Shown: one piece after another, positions 1-8,456 of the stretch
Layout: the number at the start of each line of letters is the position of its first letter
How positions within the stretch are numbered: the stretch's first letter is position 1
Origin: Porticoccus sp. W117
Lineage (GTDB): Bacteria; Pseudomonadota; Gammaproteobacteria; Pseudomonadales; Porticoccaceae
DNA: 64,000 bases
Direction: 5' to 3'
Assembly (NCBI RefSeq): GCF_030341905.1
Contig: NZ_JATAAF010000005.1
Coordinates: 62,001-126,000, forward strand
The notes under the pieces: model-generated
The model's database searches: none
Told to the model about the DNA's origin: nothing
What the model saw: the letters and a program-made list of their open reading frames with translations, nothing else
Translations under genes and position numbers: made by a program

Positions 1-2329
1 AGTACAGGTCGATGTACTCCTGAGCCTGGTTGCGGCCGATGTGCAGCTGGCGGCCCAACCCAAAGGCGGACATGCCGTAAATCAACCCGAAGTTAATCGC
101 CTTGGCGCTGCGCCGCTGTTCGCTGGTGACCTGCTCGAGATCGACGCCAAATACCTCGGCGGCGGTGGCCCGGTGTACATCCAGGCCGTCGCCAAAGGCT
201 TTCAGCAGGCCGTCGTCTCTGGACAGGTGGGCCATAATGCGCAGTTCGATCTGGGAGTAGTCAGCGGCGACAATCACGCTGCCTTCAGGGGCCACAAATG
301 CCTGGCGAATGCGCCTGCCCTCCTCCGTGCGCACTGGGATGTTCTGTAAATTCGGGTCGCTGGATGATAGCCGCCCGGTGGCGGTTACCGCCTGATGATA
401 AGAGGTGTGGATGCGGCCGCTCGCCGGGTTCACCAGTGTTGGCAGCTTGTCGGTGTAGGTGGATTTCAGTTTGCTGAGACTGCGGTGCTCCAACAGCAGC
501 TTCGGCAATGGGTAGTCCAGAGCCAGTTCCTGCAGTACCTCCTCTTTGGTGGAGGGGGCGCCCTTGGCGGTTTTTTTCAGTACCGGGATACCGAGTTTTT
601 CAAACAGGATAACGCCCAGTTGTTTCGGTGACGCCAGGTTAAACTCCTCCCCGGCCAGTTCGTAAGCCTGCTCCTGCAATTTGGCGATGCGCCGACCCAA
701 CTCCTGACTCTGCTCGGTGAGCAAACGGGCGTCCAGCAGGGCGCCATTGCGTTCGATGCGGGACAGCACCGGCACTAGTGGCAGCTCAATCTCCTCAAAC
801 ACGGATTTCAGGGAGTTATCCTGTTCGAGTGCAGGCCACAGCTGTTGATGCAGACGCAGGGTGATATCGGCGTCTTCGGCGGCGTAGGGGCCAGCTTCTT
901 CCAGAGGAATCTGGTTAAAGGTGAGCTGCCCTGCCCCCTTGCCGGCGATCTCCTCAAATTTGATGCATTTGTGATCCAGATAGCGCTCCGCCAGGCTGTC
1001 CATATCGTGGCGGCCAGCGGTGGAATCCGCCACGTAGGATTCCAGCATGGTGTCGTAGGTGATGCCGCGCATGTCGATCCCATGGCGCGCCAACACGCTC
1101 ATGTCGTACTTGAGGTTCTGGCCCAGCTTGCCGAGCGTTGGGTCTTCCAGCAGCGGTTTTAATTTGGCGAGCACCAGATCGCGAGATAGTTGGTCGGGGG
1201 CGCCCAGGTAGTCGTGGCCAAAGGGTACGTAGGCGGCCTCGCCAGCGTTTACCGCAAAGGACACGCCCACCAATTCTGCCTGCATATAATCCAGGCTGGT
1301 GGTTTCGGTATCGAAGGCAAACAGGCCGGCTTGTTGAAGTTTATTGAGCCAGCTGTCCAGGTCCACTTCGATGTATACGGTTGTGTAGTTTGCCTGTATT
1401 TTTGAAGGTTTTGTTGATAGTGAGTGCTTACTATCACCCTCCTCTATCTCAGCGATCCAAGTCTTGAATTCCAGTTCGGTAAACAATGCCAGCAGCTGGT
1501 CGCGATCCTCCGGTTCCATGGTCAGGTCTTGTGGCCCTTGCTCCAACTCCACATCCAGTTTGATGGTGGCCAGGTCGTAGGACAAAAACGCCAGCTCGCG
1601 ATTGTCTTCCAGCTTTTTATGCATGGTTTTGGCGCCGCGAAATTCCAGTTCGCAGACTTTATCCAGATTGGCGTAGATGCTGTCCAGGCCACCCAGCCCC
1701 TGCAGCAGTGCCAGCGCGGTTTTTTCACCGACGCCGGGGACACCGGGAATGTTGTCTACCTTGTCCCCCATCAACGCCAGGTAATCGATAATTAACTCTG
1801 GCGGCAGGCCGAACTTGCCTTTCACGCCGGCAATATCCATCACCTCAACGGGGTCTTTCATGGTGTTGATCAGAGTGACGTGCTGGTTGACCAGTTGTGC
1901 CATGTCCTTGTCGCCGGTGGAAACAATCACATCAATGCCCTGCTCGGTGGCCTGGTAGGCCAGGGTGCCGATAACGTCATCGGCTTCCACCCCTTCAATC
2001 ACCAGCAACGGCATGCCCATGGCTTTGATGATTTTGTGGATCGGCTCCACCTGCGGGCGCAGATCATCGGGCATGGGGGGGCGCTGGGCTTTGTACTCCG
2101 GGTACATGTCGTCGCGAAAGGTTTTGCCCTTGGCGTCGAACACCACAGTAATGCAGCTTTCCGGGTAATCTTTCAGCAGGCGGCGCAACATGGCGGTGAC
2201 ACCGCGTACCGCACCCACCGGCGCACCCGCTGAGGTTCGCAAGTCGGCCTTGTACATGGCGTGGAAAGCGCGGTAGAGATAAGAGGAACCGTCGACGAGG
2301 ACGAGAGGCGCGGCAGAGGAGTCAGACAT
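1..2329 (-). CDS. polA: DNA polymerase I, N-terminal ~776 residues (3' end of gene outside window)
   Basis: Replication and repair polymerase that processes Okazaki fragments and fills gaps. The frame is open from the ATG at 2329 to the window edge, giving about 776 of roughly 920 expected residues. Visible in order are an N-terminal 5'-3' exonuclease domain (starts [20 protein letters not shown]), a 3'-5' exonuclease domain near residue 340 with DTETTSLD, and the polymerase domain with motif [11 protein letters not shown] near residue 690. The acidic residues of DTET are kept, so proofreading is probably active, unlike in Taq-type enzymes. The window cuts the gene before polymerase motifs B and C. 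The next gene on the same strand upstream is znuA, separated by an 84-nt gap, so polA probably has its own promoter. Identification is secure. Confidence 0.97.
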   Translation of the reverse strand, partial: MSDSSAAPLVLVDGSSYLYRAFHAMYKADLRTSAGAPVGAVRGVTAMLRRLLKDYPESCITVVFDAKGKTFRDDMYPEYKAQRPPMPDDLRPQVEPIHKIIKAMGMPLLVIEGVEADDVIGTLAYQATEQGIDVIVSTGDKDMAQLVNQHVTLINTMKDPVEVMDIAGVKGKFGLPPELIIDYLALMGDKVDNIPGVPGVGEKTALALLQGLGGLDSIYANLDKVCELEFRGAKTMHKKLEDNRELAFLSYDLATIKLDVELEQGPQDLTMEPEDRDQLLALFTELEFKTWIAEIEEGDSKHSLSTKPSKIQANYTTVYIEVDLDSWLNKLQQAGLFAFDTETTSLDYMQAELVGVSFAVNAGEAAYVPFGHDYLGAPDQLSRDLVLAKLKPLLEDPTLGKLGQNLKYDMSVLARHGIDMRGITYDTMLESYVADSTAGRHDMDSLAERYLDHKCIKFEEIAGKGAGQLTFNQIPLEEAGPYAAEDADITLRLHQQLWPALEQDNSLKSVFEEIELPLVPVLSRIERNGALLDARLLTEQSQELGRRIAKLQEQAYELAGEEFNLASPKQLGVILFEKLGIPVLKKTAKGAPSTKEEVLQELALDYPLPKLLLEHRSLSKLKSTYTDKLPTLVNPASGRIHTSYHQAVTATGRLSSSDPNLQNIPVRTEEGRRIRQAFVAPEGSVIVAADYSQIELRIMAHLSRDDGLLKAFGDGLDVHRATAAEVFGVDLEQVTSEQRRSAKAINFGLIYGMSAFGLGRQLHIGRNQAQEYIDLY

Positions 2330-2413
2330 AAGTGGTTGGCCCGGCGGTAAATAGCAAGGCCGCCAGCTTATCAGGGAGTCGGCAAAGGCCCAACCTCCCT
2401 GTGCAGCAAGCCT

Positions 2414-3340
2414 TTATATCGCCAGGCAGCCCTGAAAAGCATCGACAAAGCCATTGAGGAAGGCCAGATAATTCAGTTCCCCGGAATTAGTTGCCACCTG
2501 GTGCCCTAATGGATCAAGGGCAACCTGCTTAACGCCGGTGCGGGCGCTAAAGGTGTCGGCGGCTTTGGCGTCAAACTGCGGATCAGTGAGCAGGCATGCA
2601 ATGTCGCTGCCCTGCCCTTTTGCCGCCAGTAAAGTCGCCATGGTTTTGGCACCGGCTTTGGCGCCGGAAATACTGCGCAGGGAGCCCAACTGGTCGAGCC
2701 CGTAGCGATTGATAAAGTGGCCGTAGGCGTCGTGTTGCACCACAAAGCGGCCTTCGGGCAGTTGCGCAAGGCGCTGTTTGGCCTGCTTATCAAATGCCTT
2801 TATCTGTTGCGCAAAGCGCTCCGCTGCCTGTTGATAATGGGCATGGTTGGCTGGATCCAACTGCCCCAGCTGTTTGGCCAGTTCGCTGGCGATAATCACG
2901 GCGTTGTTGGGGTTTAGCCAGATATGGGGGTCGCCACCCTCCCCGTGTTCGCAACCGCAGTCGGAGTGGTGGCCATGTGCATGGTTGTGGTGATGGTCTG
3001 CGCTGGCTGGCCAGGTAACGCCTTGCAATTGATCGGCGGCGATGCTGATTTGCTCGTCAGTCGCTATTTTGCCCACAAAGCCATCCATGGTGTCACCGAT
3101 CCACAACAACAAATCCGCCTGTTGGATTTTGCGGCGGTCGGAGATTTTCATGGCGTAGCCATGGGGCGAGCTGCCGGCGGGGATCAGTTGGGAGATAACC
3201 GCCCGGTCACCGGCAATATCCTCGGCAATCATGGTCAGTGGTTTTATGGTGGTTACGACGTGCAGCGTCGTTGGCTTGTCGTTTGCTAGAGCAGCACAAC
3301 TGGCAATGGTAAACAGAACGGCAATCAGCAGGCGTGCCAT
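2414..3340 (-). CDS. znuA: Zinc ABC transporter, periplasmic zinc-binding protein ZnuA
   Basis: Periplasmic Zn(II) receptor that delivers metal to ZnuBC. The 308-residue product has a signal peptide (MARLLIAVLFTIASCAALA). Candidate zinc ligands are His60 (SSPHGYAM), His139 (DPHIWLNP) and His203 (VQHDAYGHF), at spacings typical of ZnuA. A His/Cys-rich loop lies at about residues 116-132, as in gammaproteobacterial ZnuA. An upstream in-frame start exists at 3382, but the ATG at 3340 is chosen because it follows AGAGG at good spacing and begins the signal peptide. The gene diverges from zur-znuC-znuB, and its promoter carries a Zur-like palindrome, so repression by Zur in zinc-replete cells is expected. 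Confidence 0.96.
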   Translation of the reverse strand: MARLLIAVLFTIASCAALANDKPTTLHVVTTIKPLTMIAEDIAGDRAVISQLIPAGSSPHGYAMKISDRRKIQQADLLLWIGDTMDGFVGKIATDEQISIAADQLQGVTWPASADHHHNHAHGHHSDCGCEHGEGGDPHIWLNPNNAVIIASELAKQLGQLDPANHAHYQQAAERFAQQIKAFDKQAKQRLAQLPEGRFVVQHDAYGHFINRYGLDQLGSLRSISGAKAGAKTMATLLAAKGQGSDIACLLTDPQFDAKAADTFSARTGVKQVALDPLGHQVATNSGELNYLAFLNGFVDAFQGCLAI

Positions 3341-3358
3341 AAAAGCCTCTTTACATAG

Positions 3359-3388
3359 ATAATGAAAGTTACATAATAACATTGTGAA
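3359..3388 (-). promoter_or_regulatory. znuA promoter with Zur box
   Basis: On the minus strand TTCACA (3383-3388) and CATTAT (3359-3364) are 18 bp apart and resemble -35 and -10 elements. The spacer holds GTTA-N5-TAAC (3368-3380), the same palindrome as the box at the zur start. Read on the minus strand the two sites share AATGTTAT. A repressor bound here would cover the core promoter. Zur as the binder is inferred from the neighbours and the AT-rich dyad. Confidence 0.75.
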
Positions 3389-3460
3389 ATTTAGAGCTTG
3401 TTTGCTGCTCTGGCAACAAATAATAGGGCCCTGTTTGGGGAAGCGGCGCGCATTCTACAG

Positions 3461-3483
3461 GTAATGTTATATGATAACAAATT
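3461..3483. promoter_or_regulatory. Second Zur-like box overlapping the zur start codon
   Basis: TGTTAT-ATG-ATAACA (3465-3479) is a perfect dyad centred exactly on the proposed zur initiation codon at 3471. It has the same GTTA-N5-TAAC core as the znuA site. A likely zur promoter lies upstream (TTGTTT 3398-3403, 17 bp, TAATAG 3421-3426). The box therefore sits about 30 nt into the transcript and would act as a roadblock for autoregulation of zur-znuCB. Confidence 0.7.
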
Positions 3484-3950
3484 CAAAACTCGCCTATCAC
3501 GAACATGACCATCAACGCTGTATTGATGCCGCCATGGCCCGCGCTGTGGCGCTTTGTGAGGAGAAAAAGGCCCGCCTGACCCAGGCTCGTAAAGATGTGT
3601 TGACCTTGATCTGGCAAAACCACCAACCGTTAGGTGCCTACCGGATTATGGATTTGCTCAGTGAGAAAAATGGCAAGCGGGTGCTGCCGCCCACCGTTTA
3701 CCGCGCTCTGGAATTTCTGCTGGAGCTGGGGTTGATCCATCGCATCGCCTCGCTCAATGCCTACATCGGCTGCCCGTTCCCCGGCAGTCACCACAATGAA
3801 TTGTTTCTTATCTGTCGCCAGTGTGGCTCGGCGGCGGAGTGCAGTGCCGAGCCCGTCAGCAATGCCATTGTTAATGCTGCCACTCACGCTAACTTCCAGT
3901 TGGAGTCCCAGTCCGTAGAGTTGATGGGGTTGTGCCCACAATGTCAGTAG
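3471..3950 (+). CDS. zur: Zinc uptake regulator Zur (Fur family)
   Basis: Zn-responsive repressor of zinc import, 159 residues. It has a winged-helix N-terminal domain (LTQARKDVLTLIWQ ... PPTVYRALEFLLE) and a C-terminal dimerisation domain with two CxxC pairs (CRQC and CPQC) that normally hold structural zinc. The His-rich N terminus (HEHDHQRC) resembles pseudomonad Zur, which supports the start at 3471 despite the operator lying over it. A weak AGG is 9 nt upstream. The gene overlaps znuC at its 3' end and probably forms the operon zur-znuC-znuB, diverging from znuA. Confidence 0.94.
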   Translation: MITNSKLAYHEHDHQRCIDAAMARAVALCEEKKARLTQARKDVLTLIWQNHQPLGAYRIMDLLSEKNGKRVLPPTVYRALEFLLELGLIHRIASLNAYIGCPFPGSHHNELFLICRQCGSAAECSAEPVSNAIVNAATHANFQLESQSVELMGLCPQCQ

Positions 3951-4708
3951 CGGGCACAACCGAACTGGTGTCGCTGAAGGGTGTCAGTGTCAGCTTTGGT
4001 AAAAAAAATGTTCTTGAAAATGTCGATTTATGCGTCGAAAAGCGACGAATTGTCACGCTAATAGGCCCGAATGGCTCGGGTAAAACCACGTTGGTGAAGG
4101 TTCTTTTGGGCCTTCAGGAAGTGAGTTCGGGCCGGGTGCAGCGTGCCACTGACATGCGAATTGGCTATATGCCCCAGAAGCTCCATATCGACTCCACCAT
4201 GCCACTTACGGTGGGGCGGTTTTTGGGGCTCTCTGGCGCCAATGCCCAGCAGTGCCGCGAGGCGCTTCAGCGAGTAGCGGTGGCGCATCTGGTGGAGAGC
4301 CCGGTATACGGTCTTTCTGGTGGTGAAATGCAGCGGGTACTCCTGGCCAGGGCGCTGTCTAACAAGCCCGATCTGCTGGTTTTGGATGAGCCGGTTCAGG
4401 GTGTGGATTTGGCAGGTCAGGAATTGCTCTATCAACTGATCGGCCAGCTGCGTGATGAGCTGGGTTGCGGCGTGTTAATGGTGTCTCACGACCTCCACTT
4501 GGTGATGGCGGCCACCGATGAGGTTGTCTGCCTCAATAAGCATGTGTGCTGTCATGGCTCTCCGCAAAGCGTCACTGCAAATCCTGCCTATTTGCAGCTT
4601 TTTGGCGACAAAACCGCATTTTATAACCACGTTCATGACCATAGCCATGATTTGCATGGTGAAGTTTGTGCCCACGAGCAGCCGCAAAAGGGGAGTGGTG
4701 ATGCCTGA
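3941..4708 (+). CDS. znuC: Zinc ABC transporter ATP-binding protein ZnuC
   Basis: Cytoplasmic ATPase of the zinc importer, about 255 residues. Walker A is GPNGSGKTT, the ABC signature is LSGGEMQR, Walker B with the catalytic Glu is LLVLDEPVQG, and the switch His is in VSHD. The C-terminal tail is His-rich (NHVHDHSHDLHGEVCAHE), a feature of ZnuC proteins possibly involved in metal sensing or handling. The ATG at 3941 overlaps the zur stop. A GTG at 3932 would add three residues but lies only 2 nt from the purine-rich GATGGGG, so 3941 is preferred. The gene overlaps znuB by 8 nt, implying translational coupling. Confidence 0.95.
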   Translation: MSVAGTTELVSLKGVSVSFGKKNVLENVDLCVEKRRIVTLIGPNGSGKTTLVKVLLGLQEVSSGRVQRATDMRIGYMPQKLHIDSTMPLTVGRFLGLSGANAQQCREALQRVAVAHLVESPVYGLSGGEMQRVLLARALSNKPDLLVLDEPVQGVDLAGQELLYQLIGQLRDELGCGVLMVSHDLHLVMAATDEVVCLNKHVCCHGSPQSVTANPAYLQLFGDKTAFYNHVHDHSHDLHGEVCAHEQPQKGSGDA

Positions 4709-5492
4709 ATTCCTGCTTTTGGCGCTGTTGGCGGGAGTGTCGGTAGCGGTTGCCAGCGGTCCTCTGGGTGCCTTCATCGTATGGCGCAGAATGGCCTATT
4801 TTGGCGACACTCTCGCCCATTCAGCACTGTTTGGTACTGCTATTGGCGTGGCGTTGCAGATTGTGCCCACCATAGCAGTAATGGTGGTGTGTCTGGTGCT
4901 GGCGCTGCTGCTGGTGGCGCTGATGCGTCAGCGACAGCTGGCGGTGGATACGCTGCTGGGCATTATGGCTCACAGCAGCCTGGCTCTGGGTATGGTGGCA
5001 GTGGCTCTGTTCCCACAGGTACAAATAGATCTGGAAACCCTGCTGTTTGGTGATTTGTTGGCGGTTACTCAGGGTGATTTGCTGATGATTGCTGCGGTTG
5101 CTTTAGTGGTGATCGTTGCCCTGTGGAAGTTGTGGCGGCCGCTATTGGCGATCACCATTCACGAGGATCTGGCGCGGGTGGAGGGAGTGCCCGCCACCGC
5201 GGTGCGCACCGCGCTCATGCTGCTGATCGCGCTGACCATTTCCATTGCCATGAAAGTGGTGGGGGCACTGCTGGTAACCGCTCTCCTGTTGATTCCGGCG
5301 GCCACCGCCCGTCGTATGACGCGAACGCCGGAACAGATGGCTGTTGGCGCGATAATCTGTGGGGTACTGGCTGTTATCGCCGGCTTGGCGATGTCCTGGT
5401 ATCTGGATACTCCGGCGGGCCCCTCTATTGTTATCAGTGCCACCGCGTTGTTTCTTTTGGGGCTGATTCGCCCTATGTCATCTCATACTTAA
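4701..5492 (+). CDS. znuB: Zinc ABC transporter permease ZnuB
   Basis: Inner-membrane channel subunit of the zinc importer, 263 residues, ABC-3 permease family. Several hydrophobic segments are evident, starting MPEFLLLALLAGVSVAVASG. The conserved stretch WRRMAYFGDTLAHSALFG lies near residues 28-45, and a cytoplasmic coupling region (HEDLARVEGVP) is present. The ATG at 4701 is chosen because it follows AAAAGGGGAG and overlaps the znuC stop (TGA 4706-4708). Longer in-frame starts back to 4518 run through znuC and are not credible. Last gene of zur-znuC-znuB. Confidence 0.95.
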   Translation: MPEFLLLALLAGVSVAVASGPLGAFIVWRRMAYFGDTLAHSALFGTAIGVALQIVPTIAVMVVCLVLALLLVALMRQRQLAVDTLLGIMAHSSLALGMVAVALFPQVQIDLETLLFGDLLAVTQGDLLMIAAVALVVIVALWKLWRPLLAITIHEDLARVEGVPATAVRTALMLLIALTISIAMKVVGALLVTALLLIPAATARRMTRTPEQMAVGAIICGVLAVIAGLAMSWYLDTPAGPSIVISATALFLLGLIRPMSSHT

Positions 5493-5537
5493 AGGCTAAT
5501 ACCTTTACAGGAGTCGCTCCCAGTGGTCAGAAGTCGC

Positions 5538-5566
5538 TTGCAACTAAAAGCTGGCGTGCTTATGCT
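5538..5566 (+). promoter_or_regulatory. Predicted sigma-70 promoter of the CsgD-like gene
   Basis: TTGCAA (5538-5543) and TATGCT (5561-5566) are separated by 17 bp, giving a start site near 5573 and a leader of about 50 nt before the ATG at 5626. The rest of the znuB-regulator gap holds no other obvious signal. Confidence 0.5.
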
Positions 5567-5625
5567 GACAATCCCTGAGGAATAGGCATAAACCGGCTTA
5601 ATTTCAGCGGTTTTCAGGAATTAAT

Positions 5626-6282
5626 ATGGAAAAAACTCATGATGGCCTGCTCCAGGCCACTAATGAAGAAGACGTAGCCGACCTGGTACTGGTTTCTGAT
5701 GTGGCCAGTTTGCAAAACAGTCTGTTGCTGGAAAAGTTTGAAGAACAGCTCAGCATTCACTGCAAACTGGTGGAGTCTGGCCAGCTGGAGTGTGGCACCT
5801 GTATCCTTTTAGACTGTGCGGTGCTCACCGCGGAGCAGGCGGGTCAGGCGATAAAAGACTCTCAGGAATGGCTGCCATCACCCACCATTGCACTGCTCAA
5901 CGCCACGGCGTTTAGCTCTCATGAAGGGCTGATGCAGTGGCCCAGGGTCAACGGTATCTTCTACAACAGCACAGGACATGCCAAATTGCTGGAGGGGGTG
6001 GCCACCATCCTCAAGGGCGAATACTGGCTGCCTCGCCGTCTGCTGCACAGCTTTGTGGAAAACAGCCGCCGCATTCCCAATACCCAAACCTGTTCTGCCA
6101 ACCTGACTCGTCGGGAGTGGCAAATCCTGCAACACATTGTTGATGGCAAAACCAACGCCGCTATTGCCGGCGAACTGTTCGTCAGCGAACACACCATCAA
6201 GAGTCATTTGTACAATATCTTCAAGAAAGTCGGCGTTAAAAACCGCGTGGAAGCGAGTAACTGGGCGCGGGAGAATCTTTAG
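5626..6282 (+). CDS. CsgD-like LuxR-family transcriptional regulator
   Basis: DNA-binding regulator of 218 residues. The C-terminal LuxR-type helix-turn-helix is clear (LTRREWQILQHIVDGKTNAA, then EHTIKSHLYNIFKKVGVKNR). The N-terminal half resembles the CsgD receiver-like domain: WPRVNGIFY and LLEGVATILKGEYWLPRRLL align by eye with WPHINGVFY and LQGVLRGECYFTQKL of E. coli CsgD. CsgD controls curli and biofilm matrix, but no curli (csg) gene lies nearby, so the target set here is unknown. The N-terminal domain appears to lack a standard phosphoacceptor pocket. The start at 5626 follows CAGGAA. It stands alone, with its own predicted promoter. Confidence 0.85.
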   Translation: MEKTHDGLLQATNEEDVADLVLVSDVASLQNSLLLEKFEEQLSIHCKLVESGQLECGTCILLDCAVLTAEQAGQAIKDSQEWLPSPTIALLNATAFSSHEGLMQWPRVNGIFYNSTGHAKLLEGVATILKGEYWLPRRLLHSFVENSRRIPNTQTCSANLTRREWQILQHIVDGKTNAAIAGELFVSEHTIKSHLYNIFKKVGVKNRVEASNWARENL

Positions 6283-6344
6283 ACAGTTTCGAGCTACGCG
6301 TTTCGCGTTGCGAGCAGACCGAGCGAGATTATTGCACCACACCC

Positions 6345-6790
6345 TGTAGGTCGGCACTCTTTTTTATAGAGAGGGGCCGACAGAGCTAGGAAGGGCAATT
6401 AAATTTTGGTCAATGCCGAGTACATCTTATACAACCAATATACCGATAAAGTAATTAGAAACATTGACGGAGCCGCTGAGTACAAGGGGATGTAATCTAT
6501 GCCGTTGGTTCCGTGTAGTGCATAGCCCAGCCACACCATCGCCGGTGGAACAATAAAGAATAGCAACAAGTATCTAAGCGATTTAAGAAAGCACATCAGT
6601 ATCGGGTCACTGCGCTTTGTGATGACGAGGTGCATTAACCAATACAATACTATTGAGCCAACTATTGCGAGTACGGAATATATAGATTCAATCCATAAGG
6701 CGATATTAAAAAGGTCGAGTTCGTCCATTTTATACTTGTGGAATCTTTGGTTTTAAGAGTGTGTTCTGACGGCCTGAAGGCCGACCTACA
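6345..6790. repeat. Inverted-repeat pair (tgtaggtcggc family) bracketing a small gene
   Basis: TGTAGGTCGGC at 6345-6355 is matched by the inverted GCCGACCTACA at 6780-6790, which continues as a ggcctgaaggcc hairpin from 6768. The same arms occur close together in the palindromes at 41261-41334 and 50125-50198. Here they are about 425 bp apart and enclose the AT-rich ORF 6399-6728. Confidence 0.7.
6399..6728 (-). CDS. Small hydrophobic membrane protein, unknown function
   Basis: A 109-residue product with about three predicted membrane segments: residues ~16-38 (VLAIVGSIVLYWLMHLVI), ~52-70 (LLLFFIVPPAMVWLGYAL) and ~84-102 (APSMFLITLSVYWLYKMY). I do not recognise the family. The gene is visibly richer in A and T than its neighbours and lies between inverted copies of an intergenic repeat, which suggests it arrived as an insertion. 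The ATG at 6728 has no strong ribosome site. The protein-like hydrophobic pattern and absence of stops support coding, but it could be a chance ORF. Confidence 0.55.
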   Translation of the reverse strand: MDELDLFNIALWIESIYSVLAIVGSIVLYWLMHLVITKRSDPILMCFLKSLRYLLLFFIVPPAMVWLGYALHGTNGIDYIPLYSAAPSMFLITLSVYWLYKMYSALTKI

Positions 6791-6811
6791 GTGTTTCCGC
6801 AACCCGCAAAG

Positions 6812-7324
6812 TTATTTCTTGCGTTTATAAGTCCCATCAAACACAGCTTTCCAGGATTCACCCCCATCCTCTGACACATGCCATTGCTGGCGTACCTGAT
6901 TGTCGCCGGGTATCCAGGTAATGCGGTGGGTGATGGCGGCACCCTCGGCGTTGACGCCGGGGCCACTGAGTACCATGCGGCCTTCAGCATCCAGGCCGCC
7001 GTTCAGGCGCAGCAGCAGGCCACTGTTATCTACCCAGCTCTGGTGCCACTGGCCGCTGTTTTTGTCGTAGATATTAAAGCTGCTGCCACGGCTGGTTTTG
7101 GCACCGGTCCAGCTTTCCTGTAGGGCACAGCCGCTGTGAATGCGTTCGATACGGTTTTCCCCCACTGTGTCGCCGCTGTCGCTGTCAAACACTTGCCAGT
7201 GCCCCAGCCAGAAATCGAACTGGCGGTATTCCGGGCTATCGCAAGGTGCATTGATGTCGTTGTCGGCGCAAGCTACGCCAGCAGTGACAGCCAGTAACGT
7301 GGTGAGCAGGGCCGCTTTTGTCAT
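6812..7324 (-). CDS. Secreted protein of a DUF1579-like family
   Basis: A 170-residue exported protein with signal peptide MTKAALLTTLLAVTAGVACA. The mature part shows FDFWLGHWQVFD, then GENRIERIHSGCALQESW, WHQSWVDNSGLLLRLNGG and a closing WKAVFDGTY. This FDFWLGxW ... Q.WVDN pattern is typical of DUF1579-like beta-barrel or lipocalin-like proteins of unknown function. The start at 7324 is 5 nt after AAGGGG, with a second ATG directly before it at 7327. Longer in-frame starts run into the SCO gene. It is the last gene of the assembly-factor run and may be co-transcribed with it, but a role in oxidase assembly is not shown. Confidence 0.75.
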   Translation of the reverse strand: MTKAALLTTLLAVTAGVACADNDINAPCDSPEYRQFDFWLGHWQVFDSDSGDTVGENRIERIHSGCALQESWTGAKTSRGSSFNIYDKNSGQWHQSWVDNSGLLLRLNGGLDAEGRMVLSGPGVNAEGAAITHRITWIPGDNQVRQQWHVSEDGGESWKAVFDGTYKRKK

Positions 7325-7340
7325 CATTACCCCTTGAAAC

Positions 7341-8021
7341 TTATCCCTTAAAAGACTCCCGAATCGAGCGCCAGGTAAGGCGCATTTCGGTGGGGTCTTG
7401 TGGATGTCGGAAAAAGCCATGATAGTGGCCGTAGGGATTGACCAGCACCAGATGGGCACTGTGATCCATAGTGTAAGTAGCTTCCCGGTGTTCGGTGGCC
7501 TCAAGAGGTACTTTGTTGTAGGCCACATTAAGCTCTGCCGCCAGCTTGCGAATAAAGTGCGGGTTGCCGGTCACGCCAGTGAAGGATTCGTTAAAGTAGG
7601 GCACGTATTGGCTTAATACTTCCGATGTATCCCGCTCTGGGTCAACGCTGATCATCACCACTTGTAAGTCTGCCAGCTCCTCTTCGCTGAGGGGTTCCAC
7701 CATGCTGTTGAGTTGTGCCAGGGCGGTGGGGCAGATGTCCGGGCAGAAGGTAAAGCCAAACAGCAGGATGCTCCATTTGCCTTTCAGGCGGTCACTGTCA
7801 AAGGGCTCGCCGTTGTGGTCAGTGAGCGACACGTCACCGAAAATACGCGGCTTTTCAAAGACGATAGCGCCATTATTGCGCAACTCTTTCTCGGAAAGAA
7901 CTCGCGGTGTAGAGATTTTGTTGTAAAACAGGCCGACACAGGCAAAGGCGAACAGCAGTACACCGATAATCGTCAGCAGAACATTGTCGCGCTGTTTCTT
8001 TTGTACGTCGTTATCGCTCAC
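7341..8021 (-). CDS. SCO1/SenC family copper chaperone for cytochrome oxidase
   Basis: Membrane-anchored thioredoxin-fold protein that delivers copper to, or reduces, the CuA site of oxidase subunit II. The 226-residue product has one N-terminal membrane anchor (about residues 13-33). The copper-binding CxxxC motif is in GFTFCPDICP, and the distal conserved His is in YTMDHSAHLVLV. The GTG start at 8021 overlaps the TGA of the upstream thioredoxin gene by 4 nt, so the two are probably translationally coupled. Position beside ctaB, ctaA and SURF1 supports a role in aa3 oxidase assembly. Confidence 0.92.
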   Translation of the reverse strand: MSDNDVQKKQRDNVLLTIIGVLLFAFACVGLFYNKISTPRVLSEKELRNNGAIVFEKPRIFGDVSLTDHNGEPFDSDRLKGKWSILLFGFTFCPDICPTALAQLNSMVEPLSEEELADLQVVMISVDPERDTSEVLSQYVPYFNESFTGVTGNPHFIRKLAAELNVAYNKVPLEATEHREATYTMDHSAHLVLVNPYGHYHGFFRHPQDPTEMRLTWRSIRESFKG

Positions 8022-8455
8022 TGCTTGTCACCGGTTTTGATTTTACCCAGCGCTGCCGTCAGTTGAGCGGCAGAGCGGTAGCCGTGGTGGCGGTAGAGTT
8101 CGTTGCCGTCGTTATCAACAACGATCATCGCCGGAATGCCGTTACCGCCGTAGGCACGGGCATTGCCGCCGAACTTGTTGGCCAGCTCGGTGTTGTTGTC
8201 AACATCGATATAGACGGGTACAAAGCGCTCCATCTGCTTTTTCACCGCAAGGTTGGGGTAGGTGTCCCGCTTCATAGCCTGGCAGGGGCCACACCACTGG
8301 GCAGAAAAGTTGATAAACAGCAGTTTGCCGCTGGCTTTGGCTTCTTCGGCTGCCGCTTGGTAGTCCGTATGCCAGGCGATGCCTTCGTCGGCGATAGCGA
8401 CGCCGCTGGCAAAGGTAAACAGCGCTGAGGCCAGGGCTATTCTTACAGCTTTCAT
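8018..8455 (-). CDS. Periplasmic thioredoxin-like protein
   Basis: A 145-residue exported thiol-disulfide protein. The signal peptide is MKAVRIALASALFTFASGVAIA, followed by a thioredoxin fold with active site SAQWCGPCQAMK and cis-Pro region NGIPAMIVV. By position in the oxidase assembly run it may keep the cysteines of SCO or subunit II reduced, which is inference. The ATG at 8455 is preferred over a TTG at 8470 because GGAGG lies 8 nt before it. The gene sits directly after ctaB, whose last codons overlap the ribosome site region. Confidence 0.88.
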   Translation of the reverse strand: MKAVRIALASALFTFASGVAIADEGIAWHTDYQAAAEEAKASGKLLFINFSAQWCGPCQAMKRDTYPNLAVKKQMERFVPVYIDVDNNTELANKFGGNARAYGGNGIPAMIVVDNDGNELYRHHGYRSAAQLTAALGKIKTGDKQ

Positions 8456-8456
8456 T

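Noticed and set aside
5626-6282. Curli regulon (csg) at the CsgD-like gene
   Set aside because: No csgA, B, E, F or G gene is present on either side; only the regulator resembles CsgD.
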